Assembly (NCBI GenBank): GCA_022072175.1
Contig: JAJVIE010000003.1
Span: 244,598 to 308,597, forward strand
Direction of reading: 5' to 3'
DNA: 64,000 bases
From: Candidatus Omnitrophota bacterium
Lineage (GTDB): Bacteria; Omnitrophota; Gorgyraeia; 2-02-FULL-51-18
The notes beneath the pieces are model-generated. The model ran no database searches and had not been told where the DNA came from. It was given only the letters and a program-made list of their open reading frames with translations. The translations under genes were made by a program, and so were the position numbers. Of this stretch, positions 7,965 to 14,724 are shown piece after piece (position 1 is the first letter of the stretch; each line of letters starts with the position of its first letter).

Positions 7965-8666
7965 ATGGCCGCCGGGGCGGCGCTCGGACTGGCCTCATCA
8001 GCGCACTGTCTGGGGATGTGCGGTCCCATCGCGATGGTCGCATCCTCACGGCCAGGGTCATCCTCCGCGGGGACCTTGGGACGATCGATGGACCTGTGCT
8101 GGTTGGTCCTCGGCAAAGCCCTGACCTATGGCTGTATCGGGCTGTTCTCCGGTTGGTCGGGCCGCGCGTTGGTCCGCTGGACCGGCTGGGAAGGATTGGG
8201 ACACGCCTTGCCGCTGGTCAGTGGTGTGACGCTGGTCCTTGCGGGCCTGGTGACGCTGGGCGCGCTGCGCGGTCTGGAGCCGCGCCTCCACGCGATCGAG
8301 ACGCGCCTGGGCGTGCTGTTGGCCTCGCACGCCGGAGCTCGCCGCACACCGGGATCCTCGCTGGCCGCCGGGATGCTCTGGGGTCTTCTGCCTTGTCCGA
8401 TGGTGCTGGTGCCGGCCGTCGGCGCGGCCATCGCCGGTGGGGCCGGCGGACCGAGGGGCGCTTATCAGGGTTTCTTCATCATGGTCGGGTTCGGATTGGG
8501 GACGGCTCCGGCGCTCTTCGCCGGAGGGTTGGGTCTAGGACGCCTCTTATCGACGCTCCGCGGTCCGACGCGGCCCGTTTGGCCGGGCGCCGCTTTGATC
8601 GCGGCGGGCGGGGCGTTCATCTATCTCTCGCTGAGCATGAACGCCCCGGGACATCCCTGTCACTGA
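7965..8666 (+). CDS. Sulfite exporter TauE/SafE-like membrane protein (CcoS/copper-cluster type)
   Basis: A 233-residue polytopic protein. The N-terminus contains SSAHCLGMCGPIAM, the Cys-containing signature of the COG2836-type SafE branch that is frequent in cbb3 maturation clusters and linked to copper handling. A second conserved segment is GLLPCPMVL. The annotated ATG may be slightly internal: eight in-frame codons precede it after the last upstream stop, but they include no ATG, GTG or TTG. It closes the respiratory operon, 23 bases after the previous gene. Confidence 0.82.
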   Translation: MAAGAALGLASSAHCLGMCGPIAMVASSRPGSSSAGTLGRSMDLCWLVLGKALTYGCIGLFSGWSGRALVRWTGWEGLGHALPLVSGVTLVLAGLVTLGALRGLEPRLHAIETRLGVLLASHAGARRTPGSSLAAGMLWGLLPCPMVLVPAVGAAIAGGAGGPRGAYQGFFIMVGFGLGTAPALFAGGLGLGRLLSTLRGPTRPVWPGAALIAAGGAFIYLSLSMNAPGHPCH

Positions 8667-8720
8667 TCGGGCGTGCTCCGCTGTCCGACCTGTTGTAGGA
8701 TGTTGTCCGGAGGATCCCCC

Positions 8721-9536
8721 ATGACCCGTATCCGTATCCGACCGGAACGACTTGTTGTCCGCTTCCGCGCGATCACCCGCGCGGCCTTCTGTGTCATCCT
8801 TTTCGGGTGTGCCGCCGCGACGTCCGCCGCGGCGATCGACGAGGCTCTCGTGGAACGGCTCGATCTGTCGACGCGGGCTTTCCGGGAGCTGATGGCCTCG
8901 CCGGATACCGAGGTGCCATCGGCCCTGCTGCGTCAGGCGGAGGCGGTCGTGATCTTTCCCAGGACGATCAACGCGGCTTGGGGGATCGGCGGCCAGTACG
9001 GCAAGGGCGTGGCGCTTCGCAGGGATCCCAAGAGCGGCAAGTGGAGCTCGCCGGCCTTCTACACGCTCGGTGGGATCACGATCGGACCTCAGATCGGCGG
9101 CCAGGCGATCGACATCGTGCTGGTCGTCGTCAACGCCAAGGGCCTCGACAGTCTGCTCAAGTCCAAGAGTACGCTCGGAGCGGATGCCGGGGTGGCCGTG
9201 GGGCCCGCGGGCCGCAACGTCGCGGCGACGACGGATCTGCGGCTGAAGTCCGAGATCTATTCCTACTCCAGGGCCAAAGGCCTGTACATCGGCCTCTCGC
9301 TCAAAGGCGCCGTCGTCGCTCCCGACAACTCCGCCAACGCCGATTACTATGGTTCGGAGAAGAGCGCCGCGGACATCCTGCTCAAGACCGTCGGACCTCA
9401 TTCGAAGCATGATGCCGCGCTGCTCAGAGAACTGCGCCGCCATACTTCAACAGGATCCTGGCTGCCTCTGACGGTCACCGCTCTGGCCGTCGCGCTCGTC
9501 GCCGTCGCGTACGCAAAGTCGCGCGCCAAGCGTTGA
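8721..9536 (+). CDS. Lipid-binding SYLF-domain protein (Ysc84 type), exported
   Basis: A 271-residue protein. The ATG at 8721 is preferred because GGAGGA precedes it and it begins a signal peptide ending near ATSAAA. The rest matches the SYLF domain: an early AVVIFPRTI-type strand, GGQYGKGVALRR, then Gly-rich strands including GITIGPQIGGQ, VGPAGRNVAATTDL and KGLYIGLSLKGAVV. Bacterial SYLF proteins are thought to bind lipids at the envelope. A C-terminal hydrophobic segment (about 246-266) is unusual and would give a second membrane anchor. It appears to be monocistronic. Confidence 0.88.
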   Translation: MTRIRIRPERLVVRFRAITRAAFCVILFGCAAATSAAAIDEALVERLDLSTRAFRELMASPDTEVPSALLRQAEAVVIFPRTINAAWGIGGQYGKGVALRRDPKSGKWSSPAFYTLGGITIGPQIGGQAIDIVLVVVNAKGLDSLLKSKSTLGADAGVAVGPAGRNVAATTDLRLKSEIYSYSRAKGLYIGLSLKGAVVAPDNSANADYYGSEKSAADILLKTVGPHSKHDAALLRELRRHTSTGSWLPLTVTALAVALVAVAYAKSRAKR

Positions 9537-9562
9537 TCGGTTGTCATAGACAGGCGGTGCCG

Positions 9563-9597
9563 GACCTTTGATATAATATTATCCCAAACGAAAGGTC
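9563..9597 (+). promoter_or_regulatory. Extended -10 promoter inside a palindrome, upstream of PPi-PEPCK
   Basis: TGATATAAT (9569-9577) is an extended -10 element (TG-N-TATAAT); only a poor -35 (TAGACA, 19-base spacing) is seen. It is bracketed by the inverted repeat GACCTTT (9563-9569) and AAAGGTC (9591-9597). The right arm includes the probable ribosome-binding AAAGG. The repeat could be an operator, or in RNA could mask the ribosome-binding site if transcription starts upstream. Confidence 0.5.
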
Positions 9598-9603
9598 ATC
9601 ACC

Positions 9604-12600
9604 ATGTCCGCCTCACAGCAGCATCGCCAGAAAGCCCTCGATCATATCCGGCATCTTCTGGACCGCCTCGTGTCTGGGCCGGCCCTCTCCGAGCGGGCAC
9701 CGGTCGACGCTCGTATCCAGGCCTTCATCGACCGATATCTGGCGGACCTGGGACCGTCGATGCGCGCTGAGCTGCCGAGGGATACTTTCGTGCTCGATCG
9801 CGCGGGTCTGGCGCGGGAGCTGTCCCTGCCTCACGACTCTAACGTGTTCGAGTCCGACATCGTCACCGCCTACCGCCTGAAGCAGGGCATCCTGCACAAC
9901 CCCAAGAGCGACCGCCGCACCACGCAGGGCGTCTTCCATGTCGCCGAAGGCGGGCTGGCGATCCCCGACGACAAGATCGCGGTGCCCAAGCCGGTCTTCG
10001 CGCGGCTTCTCCAGGAGGCGTTACGCCCCCCGGCCCCGCTGCTCAAGCTGCCGTTCACGGCCAACGACCCCAGGCCGCACGGGACGTTCGTGTCGCTGCT
10101 CATGCGGCCGGTCGTGTGTCCCGATGTGAAAGGCGTGCTGAAGGAAAAAAGCCTCGAAGTGCGTTTTTTCGTACCCGGCAACCTGGTCGGTAATCTTGAT
10201 TTCGTGGAGTCGATCTTCGGCAACGCGGGCGACCCCTATCTGCCCGAGAACGACGCGGCGCTGGACTGTGAGCACTGGACCGGCAATACCGGCTGTGTCA
10301 TCCTGGCCCCGCACCTGATCTACCTGCGAAAGAAGGACCTCGGGCTCCCCCACTACGACCAGGCGACGCCCCGGCAGCGCCGCGACGGTCAGTGCTGGAA
10401 GGACGCGGGGGAGTTGTACAACGAAGGCGGCGCGTTCAAAGTGACGGCGCGTGACGCCTCCGGAGTCGTCGTTACGGTGATCGCGGACAACTATTTCGGC
10501 TACTGCAAAAAAGAGGTCAAGACGCAGATCGGGCTGTCGGCTAATCTCTGCGGCCTGACCGAGGAAGAGCACTCCGGGGCTGCGCTGGCCTTCGCCAGCT
10601 ACGATCTGGGCGATGATTTCGCGCTCGATCCGACCTTGGCGAGGACGCTCAATACGTTCGATGATGTGCGGCGGCTGTACGGTGAGCACATCGAGGTCCA
10701 CCCGGAGGGTTATGCCCGCGACAAGCGGTATCCGGAGATCCTGTATGTCCCCGAGGACGCGAAGTTCAGTCTGACCGAACAGCGCATCCACTGGCGCCGG
10801 GGAGGCAAGGACGTGTCCATCCGCCTTTCGGCCAACTACCGCTATGTCCTGCCGTCCGGTTACAAGGTCCACATGAAGAAGCAGACCGGCGGCTATGCCT
10901 GGCACCTGGTGGGCACCAACGCCGAGGGCGTCTTGTGCCACAAGCCCTGTACCGTCTCCGGCGGCGGCAAGTCGGAGATCTCCAAATCCATCGTCGACGC
11001 CATGATCCAGGGCCCGGTCTTCGTTACCGATCTGCATCGGGACCTGGAGGCGGTGGACGCGCTGCTCAAGAGGGATTACTCGGACCGCTTCAAGACCCCG
11101 AGGCCCGACGAGAAGCCGAGCCGTCCGGTGCTCAGCCCGGAGCGATCGCTCGGTTCCGTCATCAAGCTCTTCACGGAGTCGGACGACTATACGGACGCGT
11201 ACAACGCCTGGCTGCGCACCATCCCGGATCATTTGATGGAGGTGCTCCTGACCGTCAAGCGGTTGTATCACTCCTCGTGGGGTGAGGACTGGAAGAGCCG
11301 TTTTTCCGTCGATATCGTCAACGGACATTTGGGGCACGAGCTCAAGTTCAACAATCAGAAACTCATCGCCAACTACCTGCGCGTCGGGCGTGATACGGAC
11401 GGGTCCTGGCGGATCTTCCGTGTGCGGCAGGACTACACGGCCGCCGAGAAGATCCAGTACGGGGACGACATCACCGTCTCCGTGACGTTGCCGGCGGACA
11501 GACTGCCCGGCATCAACCGCCGCTATCCGCATCCGAGCGTCAAGCTGATCCACAATTGCGAAAGCCACCTGTTCCAGAGGCCCGACGACGCGATCCATCG
11601 CGGCTATGACAAGCAGGCCGAGCAGGATATCGCTTCCTCGGGGACGTTCCTGTCCAACTGGGAGCCGCTGACGGTGGACAAGGCGCAGCGGATCGTCGAG
11701 GACGCCATCCATTTCGACCGCTATACCGCTCCGATGAAGGACCTGCTGTCGAGTTTCCTGCGCGACAGCGACGAGCAGGCCTTCGTGGTCTCCTCCGCCC
11801 ATCCCAGGATCGTCGACGGCAAGCCGACGAAGAACCCCCGCTATCTGCAGAAAAGGCCGGATCGCCTGCAGCCGATGAAGAGCTATCTGGCCGAGACCGG
11901 AGCAAGACTGTACCGCGGTATCGGGGAGGACAAGCCGGTGTTCTTCGCCGTCAACGCGGTGCTGCCCGGCCGGCGCAGCAATCCGCCCGAGCCCAAGAAC
12001 GGCGTCCCGGCCCTTGCGGTGTACAACCCGATCCACTATCAGGAGCTGCCCGAGCTGTTCATGGATTTCATCTCGTCGCTCACGGGCAAGTCGCCGTCCA
12101 CGACCGGGTTCGGTTCGGAGGGCGCGATGACCAAAGGTCCTTTCAACGCGCTCCTGCCGATCTTCGATCTCAACAGCGCTCTGGTGTCGTTCATCCTCAC
12201 CGGCTATCACGGATTCTCGTCGGCGGCGGGCTATGTCGGTCCCAAGGTCATGGTCGAGCACGACATCAGTCTGCTCGTACCCGAGATCTGGTGCCGCATG
12301 CGGCCCGAAGAGCAGGATCCCGCCTATCTCAAGGCCCACGGTCATCTGGAGAAGATCGACGACTACGAGCACAAGGGCCGGAAGATCAAAGCGAGCATCC
12401 TGGGCTGGAGGATCACGCAGAGGTTCGTCAACGCCTTCCTCGGACGCATCTTCTCCAATCCGCGCATCGTCATCACGCCGGAGATGCTGGCCCCGGAGCG
12501 GCAGGATCCCGAGCTCTTCGCCGAAGGCATCAACAACATCGTGATCACGATGAAGCGCGTCGCCGAACATTATTTCAACGACGGCGGGGTCGATGCGGCC

Positions 12601-12966
12601 TGCCCGCCCCTGCGCGCGCTCCTGCACGTGATGCGCGACGGCCACTATCAGGGCAAGGGGGTGGAGGATCCGTCGATCCGGACGCTCTTCACCCGGGAGA
12701 CGCTGCTGGCCAGCGACTGGTACCGCCAGCGCCTCAAGACCCAGCAGCAGCGCGACACCGCGCTCTGGAACAGGCATGTGACGACGCTCAGGGATTTCCT
12801 GTCCACCCGCCCGGACGACGAAGCCACGGTCAAGCTCGGGCTCGCGCACCGCTATGAGCGCGCTCAGGCGGAGCTCAAGCGCGTCGGCTCTCCGGATTAC
12901 CTGAAAGAACTGACGGGCACCATCGGGGCGGACCCGGAGGCGATCCGGCCGCAAGTCCGGGTGTGA
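9604..12966 (+). CDS. PPi-type phosphoenolpyruvate carboxykinase (diphosphate), EC 4.1.1.38
   Basis: Cytosolic enzyme interconverting oxaloacetate plus PPi with PEP plus CO2 plus Pi, at the PEP-oxaloacetate node. It has 1120 residues, the very large size of the PPi-PEPCK family known from Propionibacterium and Entamoeba and unlike ATP or GTP enzymes of 530-630 residues. From memory it matches the Propionibacterium protein along its length, including HNPKSDRRTTQGVFHV, FGNAGDPYLPENDA, VIADNYFGYCKKEVKTQI, the P-loop-like VSGGGKSEISKS at 451-462, and the 827-840 block TGKSPSTTG. The stop overlaps the following transporter gene. Databases often label members hypothetical; the assignment rests on remembered similarity. 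Confidence 0.9.
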   Translation: MSASQQHRQKALDHIRHLLDRLVSGPALSERAPVDARIQAFIDRYLADLGPSMRAELPRDTFVLDRAGLARELSLPHDSNVFESDIVTAYRLKQGILHNPKSDRRTTQGVFHVAEGGLAIPDDKIAVPKPVFARLLQEALRPPAPLLKLPFTANDPRPHGTFVSLLMRPVVCPDVKGVLKEKSLEVRFFVPGNLVGNLDFVESIFGNAGDPYLPENDAALDCEHWTGNTGCVILAPHLIYLRKKDLGLPHYDQATPRQRRDGQCWKDAGELYNEGGAFKVTARDASGVVVTVIADNYFGYCKKEVKTQIGLSANLCGLTEEEHSGAALAFASYDLGDDFALDPTLARTLNTFDDVRRLYGEHIEVHPEGYARDKRYPEILYVPEDAKFSLTEQRIHWRRGGKDVSIRLSANYRYVLPSGYKVHMKKQTGGYAWHLVGTNAEGVLCHKPCTVSGGGKSEISKSIVDAMIQGPVFVTDLHRDLEAVDALLKRDYSDRFKTPRPDEKPSRPVLSPERSLGSVIKLFTESDDYTDAYNAWLRTIPDHLMEVLLTVKRLYHSSWGEDWKSRFSVDIVNGHLGHELKFNNQKLIANYLRVGRDTDGSWRIFRVRQDYTAAEKIQYGDDITVSVTLPADRLPGINRRYPHPSVKLIHNCESHLFQRPDDAIHRGYDKQAEQDIASSGTFLSNWEPLTVDKAQRIVEDAIHFDRYTAPMKDLLSSFLRDSDEQAFVVSSAHPRIVDGKPTKNPRYLQKRPDRLQPMKSYLAETGARLYRGIGEDKPVFFAVNAVLPGRRSNPPEPKNGVPALAVYNPIHYQELPELFMDFISSLTGKSPSTTGFGSEGAMTKGPFNALLPIFDLNSALVSFILTGYHGFSSAAGYVGPKVMVEHDISLLVPEIWCRMRPEEQDPAYLKAHGHLEKIDDYEHKGRKIKASILGWRITQRFVNAFLGRIFSNPRIVITPEMLAPERQDPELFAEGINNIVITMKRVAEHYFNDGGVDAACPPLRALLHVMRDGHYQGKGVEDPSIRTLFTRETLLASDWYRQRLKTQQQRDTALWNRHVTTLRDFLSTRPDDEATVKLGLAHRYERAQAELKRVGSPDYLKELTGTIGADPEAIRPQVRV

Positions 12967-13385
12967 CGGCCGTCGGCTGGGCTCTTCTGGCCGCGTTGAT
13001 CTGGGGTGTGGTGCCGGTGTTCGAGAAGATCGGCCTGCATCGCGTCCAGCCGCTGCCCGGGCTCTTCTACCGCTGTATCGGCGTCATGGTCGGCCTTGTG
13101 GCGCTGGCGATCTGGCTCGTCAAGCCCGCGGAGATCCGCCAGGTCGATACGCGCTCGGCGGCGCTGTTGATCCTCGGGGGCTTCCTGGCCAGCGTGGCGG
13201 CTCAGATCTGCTTCTACAGCGGGCTCAAAGCCGGGGAGATGTCCCGCGTGGTGTCCATCGCCGCGAGTTATCCGCTGATCACCTTCCTCCTGGGGGTCCT
13301 GCTCCTGGGTGAATCCCTGACCCCGCTCAAAGCGGCCGGTGCCTTCCTGATCGTCGGAGGGATCTGGCTGCTCAAGAGCGGCTGA
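12963..13385 (+). CDS. EamA/DMT-family half-transporter
   Basis: A 140-residue membrane protein with a GTG start inside the stop of the PEP carboxykinase gene (GTGA). Its about five hydrophobic segments correspond to one EamA repeat; it begins with WALLAALIWGVVPVFEKIGL and ends with a Gly-rich helix and LLKSG. Half-size DMT proteins presumably work as dimers. The substrate is unknown. Tight coupling to the carboxykinase suggests a related metabolite, but that is only inference. Confidence 0.85.
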   Translation: MTAVGWALLAALIWGVVPVFEKIGLHRVQPLPGLFYRCIGVMVGLVALAIWLVKPAEIRQVDTRSAALLILGGFLASVAAQICFYSGLKAGEMSRVVSIAASYPLITFLLGVLLLGESLTPLKAAGAFLIVGGIWLLKSG

Positions 13386-13414
13386 ACGATGCTCCCACGA
13401 CGAAAGGGTCTCCG

Positions 13415-14074
13415 ATGAACGCGCCTCAGAACCTCAAGCCCGATGAATTGCTGAACCTCTTGCGTTGGCGCTATGCCACCAAACAGTTCGATCCCGCGCG
13501 GCGCATCACCGATGAGCTCTGGCGCGCGCTCGAGGAGGCGCTGGTGTTGAGCCCGTCCTCGTACGGTCTCCAGCCGTGGCGCTTCATCGTCGTCACGGAC
13601 CCCGCGGTCAAGGAGCGTCTTTTGCCCGTATCGTGGGGACAGCGGCAGGTCGTCGACTGCTCGCATCATGTCGTGTTCCTGGCCAAGCAGGAGATCACCG
13701 AGGCGGACCTCGACCGCTACATCGGACGCGTACTCGAGGTGCGCGGAGGCACGCGCGAGTCCATGAAGATGTACAAGGATTTCATGCTCAAGGACCTGGT
13801 GAACGGACCCCGCAGCCGCATCATCCCGGAATGGGCGGCGCGGCAGGTCTATATCGCTCTGGGCAACTTCATGACCTCCGCAGCGGCGCTCGGTGTGGAC
13901 ACCTGCCCGATGGAGGGTATCGATCCGGCCAAGTACGACGAGGTCCTCGGGCTGTCCGGGAGCGGTTACGCCACCGTCGTCGCCTGTCCCGCCGGCTACC
14001 GGCTGGCCACGGACAAATACGCGGGTCTGGCCAAGGTCCGCTATCCCGCGGAGGACGTGATCCGCCGGAGTTGA
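13415..14074 (+). CDS. Nitroreductase-family NAD(P)H-dependent oxidoreductase
   Basis: A 219-residue FMN-dependent oxidoreductase of the nitroreductase fold. The N-terminal RWRYATKQFDP and SPSSYGLQPWRFIVV motifs bind FMN phosphate and define the family. The C-terminal DTCPMEGIDPAKYDEVLGL is typical of the NfsB-like group. Physiological substrates are unclear; family members reduce quinones, flavins or nitro compounds. AAAGGGT lies upstream of the ATG. It is a separate cistron 29 bases after the transporter. Confidence 0.9.
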   Translation: MNAPQNLKPDELLNLLRWRYATKQFDPARRITDELWRALEEALVLSPSSYGLQPWRFIVVTDPAVKERLLPVSWGQRQVVDCSHHVVFLAKQEITEADLDRYIGRVLEVRGGTRESMKMYKDFMLKDLVNGPRSRIIPEWAARQVYIALGNFMTSAAALGVDTCPMEGIDPAKYDEVLGLSGSGYATVVACPAGYRLATDKYAGLAKVRYPAEDVIRRS

Positions 14075-14093
14075 TCCGCTCTGCCGGAGGGAC

Positions 14094-14122
14094 TTGAAAA
14101 ATCGAGCCAATAGGTCTATACT
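14094..14122 (+). promoter_or_regulatory. Strong sigma-70-type promoter
   Basis: TTGAAA (14094-14099), 17-base spacer, TATACT (14117-14122). The predicted start point is around 14128-14130. No ribosome-binding site lies immediately downstream. Confidence 0.75.
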
Positions 14123-14127
14123 GTTGA

Positions 14128-14283
14128 ATGTCTAACATGTCGCACTATACATCGAACCTCAACGTTACGCCCGTAGTCGTCATCCGCAGCGCGGCCATTC
14201 GCGCGGCGGCGTGGCTTTGCTTCGGCCATTACCGTATGGCCAAGCGCGGTGGCGTGGGTTCGACGGGAGAGTCGGCAGAGTAG
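14128..14283 (+). CDS. Possible leaderless 51-residue peptide
   Basis: An ATG exactly at the predicted transcription start opens a 51-codon frame that ends before the terminator. The peptide has a short hydrophobic stretch (TPVVVIRSAAIRAAAWLCF) followed by a basic Gly-rich tail. It has no run of a single amino acid, so it does not look like a classical amino-acid attenuator peptide. Codon use is mixed. It may be a chance frame within an RNA gene. Confidence 0.2.
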   Translation: MSNMSHYTSNLNVTPVVVIRSAAIRAAAWLCFGHYRMAKRGGVGSTGESAE

Positions 14284-14348
14284 GACGTAGCAGGTAGCAC
14301 CGGCAAATTTCGAAGAACCCACGACCTTACAGGTCGTGGGTTTTTTAT
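14128..14348 (+). ncRNA. Candidate structured small RNA or attenuated leader
   Basis: About 220 bases between a near-consensus promoter and an intrinsic terminator with no recognisable protein gene. Internal hairpins can be drawn: GCGCG/CGCGC (14189-14204), and GGCCAT/ATGGCC (14224-14241) extended by GCTT/AAGC around it with one bulge. I found none of the conserved cores of SRP RNA, RNase P RNA or tmRNA, and the ends do not pair as in 6S RNA. Either it is a free small RNA, or it is a leader that controls read-through into the 70-residue gene starting 31 bases after the terminator. Confidence 0.45.
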
Positions 14349-14355
14349 TTGCCGG
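14300..14355 (+). terminator. Intrinsic terminator with an extra outer stem
   Basis: Inner perfect stem AACCCACGACC (14316-14326) and GGTCGTGGGTT (14332-14342), with the 5-base loop TTACA, followed by a run of six T (14341-14346). An outer perfect 9-base stem, CCGGCAAAT (14300-14308) with ATTTGCCGG (14347-14355), brackets it and can form only if transcription reads through. Confidence 0.85.
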
Positions 14356-14378
14356 CAACATCAAATAAGGAGACAGCG

Positions 14379-14591
14379 ATGATCAAGACCGTGAGCGCCT
14401 CCCGTATGGGGGGTAAGATCCGCTCGGACCGTCACCCGGTCCGGGTGACGGCGTTGTGGTACCTCAAGGACGCTCTTCTGAAGGAGCGTTACGAGACCTG
14501 CTCGGAGATCCTCTCGGTGGCGCGCGAGTTCGGCGCCACTGAGGGCGAGATCCAGGGTCTCCTGGAGGACCCCCGGCGTTCGCCCGGCTAA
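14379..14591 (+). CDS. Small orphan protein of unknown function
   Basis: A 70-residue soluble protein. The ATG at 14379 has AAGGAG 7 bases upstream. It is Arg/Lys-rich at the N-terminus (SASRMGGKIRSDRHPVRVT), followed by a predicted helical part (WYLKDALLKERYETCSEILS, then VAREFGATEGEIQGLLEDP). No metal-binding motif; one Cys. It lies just after the strong terminator at 14.3 kb, so its expression probably depends on read-through. I do not recognise the family. Confidence 0.6.
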   Translation: MIKTVSASRMGGKIRSDRHPVRVTALWYLKDALLKERYETCSEILSVAREFGATEGEIQGLLEDPRRSPG

Positions 14592-14621
14592 AGAGGCCGG
14601 TCGACGACCGAGCGTAGCGAG

Positions 14622-14659
14622 CGCCCTTCCGCCGGAGCCATCGTTCCGGTGGGAGGGCG
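14622..14659 (+). terminator. GC-rich hairpin after the small orphan gene
   Basis: A 15-base stem (14622-14636 with 14645-14659) broken only by two G-U wobbles, with an 8-base loop. The tail (TCTTCGTGTCC) has few U residues, so intrinsic termination would be weak; it may still end the transcript or protect its 3' end. Confidence 0.5.
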
Positions 14660-14686
14660 TCTTCGTGTCCGGGCGATCGGCCGTCG

Positions 14687-14715
14687 TTGACCGCGCCGTT
14701 CGGTTGGTTTAGACT
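14687..14715 (+). promoter_or_regulatory. Promoter of the glycosyltransferase pair
   Basis: TTGACC (14687-14692), 17-base spacer, TAGACT (14710-14715). The next ATG is only 9 bases beyond the -10 box, which would give a leaderless or nearly leaderless mRNA. Confidence 0.6.
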
Positions 14716-14724
14716 CATCTGCGG

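Noticed and set aside
10021-12954. 977-codon antisense frame within the PPi-PEPCK gene
   Set aside because: Same GC-skew artefact; the sense protein is conserved end to end.
14240-14270. tRNA-like T-loop sequence GGGTTCGAC
   Set aside because: No acceptor, D-arm or anticodon stem can be drawn around it.
14128-14348. 6S RNA, SRP RNA, RNase P RNA or tmRNA identity
   Set aside because: No long end-to-end pairing as in 6S RNA and none of the conserved core sequences of the other three.
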